Source: SSC3 sp963769585
GTDB taxonomy: Bacteria; Actinomycetota; Actinomycetes; Propionibacteriales; Nocardioidaceae
Length of the DNA: 64,000 nucleotides
Reading direction: 5' to 3'
Assembly: GCA_963769585.1 (NCBI GenBank)
Contig: CAVYMJ010000001.1
Span: forward strand, 372,001 to 436,000
The translations under genes were made by a program, and so were the position numbers. The notes under the pieces were generated by a model. That model was not told the origin of the DNA, ran no database searches, and was given only the letters and a program-made list of their open reading frames with translations. This document shows, piece after piece, positions 57,812 to 64,000 of this stretch. The stretch's first letter is position 1. The number at the start of each line of letters is the position of its first letter.

Positions 57812-58453
57812 ATGTCCGCAACAGTGGTGGATCGCGCGGAGCGCAGCGCGGCCCGGGCGCGAGCGAAGTTCGAAGCGCGGCGTGCCGAGCTTGCGGGCTC
57901 GGCCATCCTCACACTGGCCGAGTCCGGCTACGCGAACACCAGCCTGCGTGACATCGCGCAGAACTCCGACTTCTCACACGGCGTGCTGCACTACTACTTC
58001 GAGGACAAGCTCGAGCTGATCATCTACTGCGTGCGGCAGTACAAGGCCGCCTGTGTGGTGCGGTACGACGAGGTGCTGGCGGGCTCACAAACGGCCGAAC
58101 AGCTGAAGAGGGGCTTCGTCAAGCTGATCGGCGAGACTTTGGTGGAGGACGCGTCGTTCCATCGTCTCTGGTACGACCTGAGAGCACAGAGTCTCTTCGA
58201 GGAAGCTCTACGCGCCGACGCCGCGGACATCGACGGCACGCTCGAGCAGATGATCTGGCGGATCGTCACGCGCTATGCCGAGTTGACCGGGCAGGCGTTG
58301 CTGGCTTCCGAGGGCGCCGCCTACGCCCTCTTCGACGGACTCTTCCAAAGGGCGCTGCTGCAGCAGCTGAGCGGCGACGCGAAGGCCCAGGCGACCCTTC
58401 GCAGGCTGGCGGCCGACGCGCTCGACCTGGTGGTCCGTCAGCCTGTCCCCTAA
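57812..58453 (+). CDS. TetR/AcrR-family transcriptional regulator (BetI-like)
   Basis: 213 residues from ATG 57812 (AAGGAGGGG upstream). The N-terminal HTH is ARRAELAGSAILTLAESGYANTSLRDIAQNSDFSHGVLHYYFEDKLELI. The C-terminal part resembles the BetI-type TetR_C_6 domain. Its target is unknown, and the nearest genes (serine hydrolase, WS/DGAT) suggest lipid metabolism. About 210 nt upstream hold no gene, only a TAGACT -10-like box near 57745. Confidence 0.88.
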   Translation: MSATVVDRAERSAARARAKFEARRAELAGSAILTLAESGYANTSLRDIAQNSDFSHGVLHYYFEDKLELIIYCVRQYKAACVVRYDEVLAGSQTAEQLKRGFVKLIGETLVEDASFHRLWYDLRAQSLFEEALRADAADIDGTLEQMIWRIVTRYAELTGQALLASEGAAYALFDGLFQRALLQQLSGDAKAQATLRRLAADALDLVVRQPVP

Positions 58454-58600
58454 GCGCCCGAATGCCCGGTCCCGAAGTCAAGGTGGATCAGTCCGCACAT
58501 TGTCTTTCCCGAGGACGCGTGAGAAAATTTGGTCAGGTGTCAAATCTTTGGCGCGCCTCGTTCTCAACCCCCCACCCGACCGAAGCGCCCAGGTCTGACA

Positions 58601-58616
58601 GTCTCGTTCGCGAGAC
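58601..58616. other. UUCG-type hairpin
   Basis: GTCTCG-TTCG-CGAGAC forms a perfect 6-bp stem with a UUCG tetraloop in the gap between the convergent TetR and serine hydrolase genes. It may stabilise an mRNA 3' end. Confidence 0.35.
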
Positions 58617-58626
58617 GAACCGTGAG

Positions 58627-58663
58627 TGGCCTTGTGCAGGTGTCCCCCCGCCTGACAAGGCCA
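58627..58663. terminator. Bidirectional terminator between TetR and serine hydrolase genes
   Basis: TGGCCTTGT-G-CAGG pairs with CCTG-ACAAGGCCA: 13 bp with one bulged G and a 10-nt loop, followed by TTT on the plus strand. Confidence 0.7.
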
Positions 58664-58681
58664 TTTGCATGGGCTGGCTTG

Positions 58682-59941
58682 CTAGGAGGTCGGCTTCGCC
58701 TCTTTCCCGATGCGTCGGCCTATCTCCCAGAACCGGGCGAGCTCGGGATAGAGCACGGATTTGCCGGTGGTGATCAGGCCCACGGAGAGGTCGCGCTCGG
58801 GGTCGGCCCAGCCCATGATGTTGATCCAGCCCAGGTGGCCGAAAGCCTGCGTCGTGTTGGGGCCGTACAGGCTCAGCACGCGACCACCAAGCATGTAGCC
58901 GTAGCTGAAGGCGATCGGCAGCCCAAGGCTCAGGTCCACCTCGAGGTGTGACTGCGGGACCAGGGCCCGACGGACGGTGCGCCTGTCCATCACCCGTACG
59001 CCGTCGAGCTCACCCTCCAGCCGCAGCATCTCGTAGAACCGGCCGAGTTCGTTGGCCGTGCTCACACCGTTGGCGGCCGGCAGGACCGCGGTCATGAACC
59101 GGGGGTCGTTCGACATCCGGGTCGCCTCGTCGGGATGGAGGCCGAGGGCCCGGGTCAGGAAGGTCGACACAGGCGGGACCGGGGGCGGGCCTGTCGGATA
59201 GTTGAGCGCGACCTTGTCCACGTCTTCCGGCGAGACGCCGTAGTTCATCCACCGGAAGGAGAGTGGGTCGAGGATCTCGGCGGCGAGCACTTCGCGAATA
59301 CTCTTCCCGGTCACCTCGCGGACCACCTCGCCGAGCAGCGCGCCCCCGGACACGGCGTGGTAGGCCTGCCTCTTCCCGGCACGAGACATCGGCTTGGAGT
59401 CGTACATGTACTGCCGCTGCCTCTCCCAGTCGTCGATGCCGTCGAGGGAGAGCGCCGCCTTGGGCGCGTTCGGGATCCCCGACCGGTGCGAGAGCACGTG
59501 GCCGATGGTGATGTCGGCCTTGCCGTTGCGGGCGAACTCGGGGAGGTACTCGGCCACCGGGTCACCGATGTGCAGGATGCCGCGTTCGTCGAGCAGATGG
59601 ATCAGTGTGGCCGTGGTGCCCTTGGTGGCCGAGAAGATGCAGAACGGCGTCTCCGGAGTCGCGAGCACCTTCTCGGTGTCGCGCTTGTCCTGCGGGCCGT
59701 TACCACTGGCGTGGCCGATCGCGCGGTCGAGGACGACCGCCCCCTGGCGGCGTACGCACAGCGCTACCGCGGGGTGGATTCCCGACTTGTAGAGGTTACG
59801 GACGGCTCGCCAGATGCGGTCGACCCCGGCCTGGGTCATCCCCACGTCCGCCGGGTCGGTCTCGCTCCCGATGGTCGTCACCGAGTCGAGATCCTTGGGG
59901 ATGCTGGCCCGGCGGAAGGGGTCAGGGATGCCTGCAATCAC
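58682..59941 (-). CDS. Serine hydrolase of the beta-lactamase/EstB family
   Basis: 419 residues from GTG 59941. The nucleophile motif SxxK is S104-ATK in FCIFSATKGTTATLIHLLDERG. The second motif is YHAVSGGALLGEVV (Tyr near 215), and HLGWINIMGWADPE near the end provides the third. No signal peptide is seen, so it is probably a cytoplasmic esterase or amidase and not a secreted beta-lactamase. It diverges from the WS/DGAT gene, which hints at acyl-ester metabolism. Confidence 0.9.
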   Translation of the reverse strand: MIAGIPDPFRRASIPKDLDSVTTIGSETDPADVGMTQAGVDRIWRAVRNLYKSGIHPAVALCVRRQGAVVLDRAIGHASGNGPQDKRDTEKVLATPETPFCIFSATKGTTATLIHLLDERGILHIGDPVAEYLPEFARNGKADITIGHVLSHRSGIPNAPKAALSLDGIDDWERQRQYMYDSKPMSRAGKRQAYHAVSGGALLGEVVREVTGKSIREVLAAEILDPLSFRWMNYGVSPEDVDKVALNYPTGPPPVPPVSTFLTRALGLHPDEATRMSNDPRFMTAVLPAANGVSTANELGRFYEMLRLEGELDGVRVMDRRTVRRALVPQSHLEVDLSLGLPIAFSYGYMLGGRVLSLYGPNTTQAFGHLGWINIMGWADPERDLSVGLITTGKSVLYPELARFWEIGRRIGKEAKPTS

Positions 59942-59982
59942 GATCGGAGCCTAGTCCCCTCCTGATTCTCTACAGTGGCTTC

Positions 59983-61314
59983 GTGAAGCTGCTCAGTCCG
60001 GTCGACCAGATGTTCGCGCGCATGGAGTCGGTGCGGACGCCGATGCATATCGGAGCGCTCGCGATCTTCGAGCTCCCACCGGGTGCCGACCAGAGCTTCG
60101 CTCGCGAGCTGTACGAGACCTTCTCCCAGATGGCCTTCCTGCCCTTCCCGTTCGACAGCGTGATCGCCGGCGGTGCTGGGATGTCCTACTGGCGCCAGGT
60201 GGAGCCCGACCCCAGCTACCACGTCCGGCTCTCGGCGCTGCCGCAGCCCGGCACGGACCGGGAGCTCGGTGCGCTGGTCGAGCGCCTGCACTCCAGCCCG
60301 CTCGACATGACCAAGCCCCTCTGGGAGGCGCACATCATCGAAGGCCTCTCCGAGGATCGGTTCGCGTTCTACTTCAAGGCGCACCACTGCGCGGTCGACG
60401 GCATGGGCGCGATGAACCTGATCAAGACCTGGCTGACCACCGACCCGGACGCTCCGCCAGGCTCCGAGACGCTCCCTGCTCCGCGCGACGACTACAACCT
60501 GGCCAACCTCTTCGCGGTGACCACCGCGCGACGGGCGCTGGACGGCGTCACCGCGACCGGTGAGATCGCGGGGCGGCTGGTCAGCATGATGCGTGGCGCC
60601 AACAGCCAGGTTCGGGCCGCACTGAAGACTCCGCGCACCCCGTTCAACTCCAAGATCACCCGGCACCGGCGGCTCGCCGTACAGGTGCTCGAGCTGTCCC
60701 GGCTCAAGGCTGTCGCGGCGGCCACAGGGGCAACGGTCAACGACGTCATCCTGGCCTCGCTCGGCGGCGCCGTACGCCGGTACCTGGCGGAGCAGGATGC
60801 GCTGCCGAAGAGCAGCCTCACCGTCTCGGTACCGGTGGGCATCGAGCGCGACGCGGACACGTTGAACGCGGCCACCGGCTTCGTCGCGCCATTGCGCTCC
60901 GACACCGACGACCCGCTGGAGCGGCTCCGCGGGATCTCGGCGGCGACCAGCCGAGGTAAGGCTGAGCTGCTCGAGATGTCCCCGAACGCGCTCCAGCACT
61001 ACACGCTGGTCGGCCTCATCCCGCTGGCCCTCGGCCAGAAGACCGGCGCGCTCGGCGTACTGCCTCCGCTGTTCAACTTCACCGTCTCGAACGTGGTGCT
61101 CTCCAAGGAGCCGCTCTACCTCTCCGGTGCCAAGCTCGACCTGATCGTCCCGGTCTCGTTCCTCTGCGACGGGTACGGCCTCAACGTGACCCTGGTCGGA
61201 TACACCGACCGCGTGGCCCTCGGCTTCGTCGGCTGCCGGGACACGCTGCCCCATCTCCAGCGCCTCGCCCAGTACACCCTGGCCTCCCTCGAAGAGCTCG
61301 AGGCCGTTTGCTAG
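59983..61314 (+). CDS. Wax ester synthase/diacylglycerol acyltransferase (WS/DGAT)
   Basis: 443 residues from GTG 59983. A TACAGT -10 box ends 6 nt upstream, suggesting a leaderless mRNA. The catalytic motif HHCAVDG lies at about 134-140, and GATVNDVILASLGGAVRRYL and NFTVSNVVLSKEPLYLSGAKL are conserved further on. These enzymes join acyl-CoA to diacylglycerol or fatty alcohols to make storage lipids. The frame continues upstream over the divergent gene but without coding support. Confidence 0.93.
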   Translation: MKLLSPVDQMFARMESVRTPMHIGALAIFELPPGADQSFARELYETFSQMAFLPFPFDSVIAGGAGMSYWRQVEPDPSYHVRLSALPQPGTDRELGALVERLHSSPLDMTKPLWEAHIIEGLSEDRFAFYFKAHHCAVDGMGAMNLIKTWLTTDPDAPPGSETLPAPRDDYNLANLFAVTTARRALDGVTATGEIAGRLVSMMRGANSQVRAALKTPRTPFNSKITRHRRLAVQVLELSRLKAVAAATGATVNDVILASLGGAVRRYLAEQDALPKSSLTVSVPVGIERDADTLNAATGFVAPLRSDTDDPLERLRGISAATSRGKAELLEMSPNALQHYTLVGLIPLALGQKTGALGVLPPLFNFTVSNVVLSKEPLYLSGAKLDLIVPVSFLCDGYGLNVTLVGYTDRVALGFVGCRDTLPHLQRLAQYTLASLEELEAVC

Positions 61315-61339
61315 CGGCTTGAACGGTGAGTTTCCATCG

Positions 61340-61363
61340 GTGTCGGGGTCAGACCACCGACAC
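61340..61363. terminator. Hairpin after WS/DGAT gene
   Basis: GTGTCGG pairs with CCGACAC around a 10-nt loop, 26 nt past the WS/DGAT stop codon. It could terminate the transcript or act as an operator for the next gene. Confidence 0.4.
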
Positions 61364-61392
61364 GACTTCCCAGCACAGCAAGGAGTTTGCGG

Positions 61393-62004
61393 ATGAGGCG
61401 AGTCTCCGCCAGCCTGTTCATCGCCCTCGACGGCGTCGTCGAGGAGCCGGCCGAGTGGCACTTCCCATACTTCAACGACGAGATGGGTGCCGCCGTCGAT
61501 GCCCAGCTCGGCAGCTCGGACACGCTGCTGCTCGGCCGCAGGACCTACGACAGCTTCGCTGGGGCGTGGCCGGACCGGGAGGCCGCTGGCGAGGAGGATG
61601 CCGGCTTCGCCAAGACGCTCGGGGACGCCCGCAAGATCGTGGTCTCGCGCCAGGATCTCGAGTTCACCTGGCGCAACTCCGAGCAGCTCAGGGGCGACCT
61701 GATCGAGGCCGTGGCTGCGCTGAAGCAGGAGCCCGGTGCGACTCCCATCGCGATAAGCGGCTCAGTCTCCGTCGTTCGTCAGCTCTTGGCGGCGGGACTG
61801 CTCGACGAGCTGCACCTGTTGGTTCACCCGATCGTCGTGGGCAAGGGGCTGCGCCTGTTCGACGAGGCGGAGGAGACCCTGCCGTTGCGCCTGGTCTCCT
61901 CCCAGACCTTCGCCACCGGCGTGCTGCACCTCATCTACGCGCCGGACGCAGTGGCTGCTGAGGGGACGTACGACGACGCGAAGGCTCACCTTCCCGAGGG
62001 GTGA
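61393..62004 (+). CDS. Dihydrofolate reductase-like (RibD C-terminal) protein
   Basis: 203 residues from ATG 61393 (AAGGAG 7 nt upstream). Beginning SASLFIALDGVVEEPAEWH and TLLLGRRTYDSFAGAWP, it has the DHFR/RibD_C fold used for NADPH binding. The ISGSVSVVRQLLAAGLLDELHLLVHPIVVGKGLRLF segment matches the family. The YyaP/YwjB-like group has no proven activity, and true folate reduction is unlikely. Confidence 0.85.
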   Translation: MRRVSASLFIALDGVVEEPAEWHFPYFNDEMGAAVDAQLGSSDTLLLGRRTYDSFAGAWPDREAAGEEDAGFAKTLGDARKIVVSRQDLEFTWRNSEQLRGDLIEAVAALKQEPGATPIAISGSVSVVRQLLAAGLLDELHLLVHPIVVGKGLRLFDEAEETLPLRLVSSQTFATGVLHLIYAPDAVAAEGTYDDAKAHLPEG

Positions 62005-62068
62005 CAGCGGCTCCGCAGATCACCGCGGGTGCTGTTGACGTGGCCGGAGCCCGGCCTCACGATGAGCC

Positions 62069-62461
62069 ATGGCCGAACCAGCCGCGATCGACGCGATGCT
62101 CCGCGAGGCCAGGCGTGACCTGGACCGGGTCGACCCAGCGAACCTCGCCGCCGAGGTCGGCAACGGAGCGCTGGTGGTGGACACCCGACCGTCGGAGCAG
62201 CGGCAGCGCGACGGCGAGCTGCCCGGTGCCGTGGTCATCGACCGCAACGTCCTCGAGTGGCGGCTGGACCCGACGTGTCGACACCACATCCCCGAGGTCA
62301 CCGACCTCGACGTCCGGATCGTCGTGGTCTGCAACCAGGGCTACAGCTCGAGCCTGGCCGCCGCAACCCTGCGACTGCTCGGACTGCACCGCGCAACCGA
62401 TCTCCGAGGCGGGTTCCAGGCGTGGGCTCGGCTGACCGAGACGGACCAGCCAAGCTCCTGA
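62069..62461 (+). CDS. Rhodanese-like domain protein
   Basis: 130 residues with one rhodanese domain: VVDTRPSEQRQRDGELPGAVVIDRNVLEWRL and the active-site loop VVVCNQGYSSSLAAATLRLLG with the catalytic Cys near residue 91. It probably handles sulfane sulfur in the cytoplasm. A hairpin, ACACGC/GCGTGT at 62474-62498, follows its stop. Confidence 0.88.
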   Translation: MAEPAAIDAMLREARRDLDRVDPANLAAEVGNGALVVDTRPSEQRQRDGELPGAVVIDRNVLEWRLDPTCRHHIPEVTDLDVRIVVVCNQGYSSSLAAATLRLLGLHRATDLRGGFQAWARLTETDQPSS

Positions 62462-62558
62462 GAAAGCCCCGAAACACGCCGTCGAATTACAAGCGTGTCG
62501 TATTGACTTTTCGCCAATCTGGTCACTCGTATTAACAAGAACCCCTAGACTCCCACCG

Positions 62559-64000
62559 GTGACAGCAAGAGTCCGAGTGGCCATTCTGGCCGTCAGCGCG
62601 CTCCTTCTCGGGAGTGCCGCCTCGACGGTCGGTCTCGCGCCCGCTTCCGCGACGGTCACCACGCTGTGCTCGGGGTACACGGCCTGCTACAAGGCTGGGA
62701 TGTCTGCCTCGGGCTATGTGAAAGCCCGCGACACGATGTGGTGGCGCATGTACGCCGGCCACAACTGCACCAACTACGCGGCGTACCGGATGGTGCGCAG
62801 CGGACTCCCGAACGTCAGGCCTTGGGACGGTGGCGGCAACGCGACCTACTGGGGAACCAAGATGAGCAACATCACCGATCAGACCCCGGCCGTCGGCGCG
62901 GTGGCTTGGTGGAAGGCCGGCGTCTCGCCGGCGGGCTCCTCAGGCCACGTCGCGTACGTCGAACGGGTTGTCTCCGCCGACGAGATCATCATCTCCCAGG
63001 ACAGCTGGGGAGGGGACTTCTCGTGGGCCAGGATCACCCGCGCCAGCCGCGGCTGGCCGAGCGGGTTCGTCCACTTCAACGACGTCCCGCTGCTCAACGT
63101 CGTCAAGCCGGAAATCAACGGGACTGCCAAGGTCGGCGACCTCCTCGCCGCCTCCCCCGGGACCTGGAAGCCGGGCGACCCGGCTCTGCGCTACCAGTGG
63201 CGGGCCGGCGGATCCAGGATCACGGGAGCCACCGCGTCGACGCTCACGTTGACCAAGGCGCAGCTCGACAAGACCATCAGCGTCCGGGTCTGGGCCTCCA
63301 AGCTCGGTTACCCGACAACCTCAGTGCTGTCTGCACCCACGGCTGCCGTGCTGCCGGGGGTACTGAGCAACACCGTGGCTCCGAGGGTCACCGGCAAGGC
63401 GGTCGTCGACTCGGTGCTCTCGGCAAGCGGCGGCACGTGGTTCCCCGCCCCCGATGCTCTCAAGTACCAGTGGCAGGCCGACGGAGTCTCGATCCCCGGT
63501 GCCGACGGCTCCACCCTCGCGATCGGCCCAGATCTCGTCGGCAAGGTGCTCAGGCTGAATGTCACTGCGAGCAGGGCCGGGTACGACGACGTGACCGCCT
63601 CGTCGGCGGCTACCAAGGCGGTGGAGCCTGGCACGCTGACAGTCACCCGGCAGCCGACCACGACCGGGGAGCCGCGGCCCGGGCAGACCCTGACTCTGGA
63701 GCCGATGCGAGTCAGTCCCAGGGCCGACGTCTCGGTGCAGTGGTTGCGTGCCGGCGTACCCGTGGAGGGTGCGACAGGAACGACGTACCGGTTGACGGCT
63801 GCCGACCTGGGCTCGCGCGTCACCGCTCGGGTACGGGCCACCCGACCTGGCTACACGACCATCACCACTCGTACGCCGGCGACGGCGCGGGTCAGGTCGG
63901 TGCCGAGGATCAAGGTCAGCCTGACCCCGCGAAGGCATGGCCGGGTGACGGTGAACGGGTCCGTGACCGCCAGAGGCGTGAATCCGGTCGAGGGCACGCT
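62559..64000 (+). CDS. Secreted CHAP-domain protein with Ig-like repeats (3' end outside window)
   Basis: The frame is open from GTG 62559 to the window end (480 codons visible). A signal peptide covers about residues 1-31 (APASA, then TVTT). The CHAP amidase/peptidase domain (about 45-170) has the catalytic Cys70 in GHNCTNYAAY and His130 in SSGHVAYVERV. From about 175, three or more Ig-like repeats of about 90 residues follow (each with YQW or VQWL and RAGY or RPGY landmarks). CHAP enzymes cut peptidoglycan. A TAGACT -10 box (62546-62551) 7 nt before the GTG suggests a leaderless mRNA. Confidence 0.85.
   Translation, partial: MTARVRVAILAVSALLLGSAASTVGLAPASATVTTLCSGYTACYKAGMSASGYVKARDTMWWRMYAGHNCTNYAAYRMVRSGLPNVRPWDGGGNATYWGTKMSNITDQTPAVGAVAWWKAGVSPAGSSGHVAYVERVVSADEIIISQDSWGGDFSWARITRASRGWPSGFVHFNDVPLLNVVKPEINGTAKVGDLLAASPGTWKPGDPALRYQWRAGGSRITGATASTLTLTKAQLDKTISVRVWASKLGYPTTSVLSAPTAAVLPGVLSNTVAPRVTGKAVVDSVLSASGGTWFPAPDALKYQWQADGVSIPGADGSTLAIGPDLVGKVLRLNVTASRAGYDDVTASSAATKAVEPGTLTVTRQPTTTGEPRPGQTLTLEPMRVSPRADVSVQWLRAGVPVEGATGTTYRLTAADLGSRVTARVRATRPGYTTITTRTPATARVRSVPRIKVSLTPRRHGRVTVNGSVTARGVNPVEGT

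Noticed and set aside
58530..58560. TTGACA on the minus strand in the gap after the TetR gene as a promoter
   Set aside because: No -10 element follows at suitable spacing, and it would only read antisense into the TetR gene.
62462..62558. c-di-AMP (ydaO) riboswitch before the CHAP gene
   Set aside because: The 97-nt gap is too short and shows none of the expected conserved helices. The start is probably leaderless.

Overview
The window is about 68-70% GC with GTG/TTG starts, many probably leaderless genes and a strongly actinobacterial gene set: menaquinone MenB, WS/DGAT acyltransferase, an RskA/SigK pair, SpoIIE/STAS/RsbW-type partner switching, MMPL transporters, a CHAP-Ig cell-wall protein and the TadA partner protein. 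It looks like chromosomal DNA of Nocardioides or a close relative (Nocardioidaceae). That placement is inference from gene content. No rRNA, CRISPR array or intact transposase was seen. One tRNA, Ser(CGA), is present.

Layout. 1-4.95 kb: end of a SulP permease, then a stress-signalling block (SpoIIE-type phosphatase, STAS antagonist, and a divergent receiver-RsbW fusion followed by a 73-aa protein). 5-12.1 kb: housekeeping and metabolic genes (HerA-like ATPase, VapB-like and LytR_C proteins, VOC protein, K+/H+ antiporter, aminotransferase, conserved hypothetical). 11.4-13.2 kb: an NTF2-like protein and an SDR epimerase diverge from a perfect KstR-type operator. 13.2-16.8 kb: a SigK/RskA module with a fasciclin lipoprotein and a molybdopterin oxidoreductase. 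All three transcription units carry the same ECF-type promoter signature with identical spacing. 16.8-19.7 kb: acyl-CoA dehydrogenase, a CDF metal exporter with its ArsR sensor, and tRNA-Ser. 19.8-25.4 kb: a very large secreted metzincin-type protease and a divergent LuxR-type regulator. 25.4-31.1 kb: TadA with its partner, Upp, the three-gene PntAA-AB-B transhydrogenase operon, and CorA, with an 18-bp perfect palindrome between pntAA and corA. 31.1-34.4 kb: flavodoxin-family protein, a 37-aa membrane peptide, a methyltransferase and a DUF429-RelA/SpoT fusion.

34.44-40.87 kb is a probable integrated island. The last bases of menB occur three times as direct repeats, bracketing two cargo modules (hydrolase-cyclase; LAL-type LuxR regulator plus acetyltransferase), with an integrase-like remnant beside the copy that belongs to menB. 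The DUF429-RelA gene starts 3 nt beyond the far repeat, so it was probably directly downstream of menB before insertion.

40.9-48.9 kb: menB, a conserved hypothetical, a secreted subtilase, an ACT protein, an F420-reductase-like protein and ThpR. 48.9-52 kb: an MMPL exporter and its divergent TetR repressor with a palindromic operator. 52-57.6 kb: a four-gene unit (response regulator, histidine kinase, GT39-like transferase, GT2-GtrA) opposite a small Gly/Gln-rich exported protein. 57.8-64 kb: TetR regulator, serine hydrolase, WS/DGAT, DHFR-family reductase, rhodanese, and the start of a CHAP-Ig cell-wall hydrolase cut by the window end.

The strongest candidates for something undescribed are the menB 3'-end integration site, the DUF429-alarmone synthetase fusion, the receiver-RsbW fusion and the locally complete SigK regulon.
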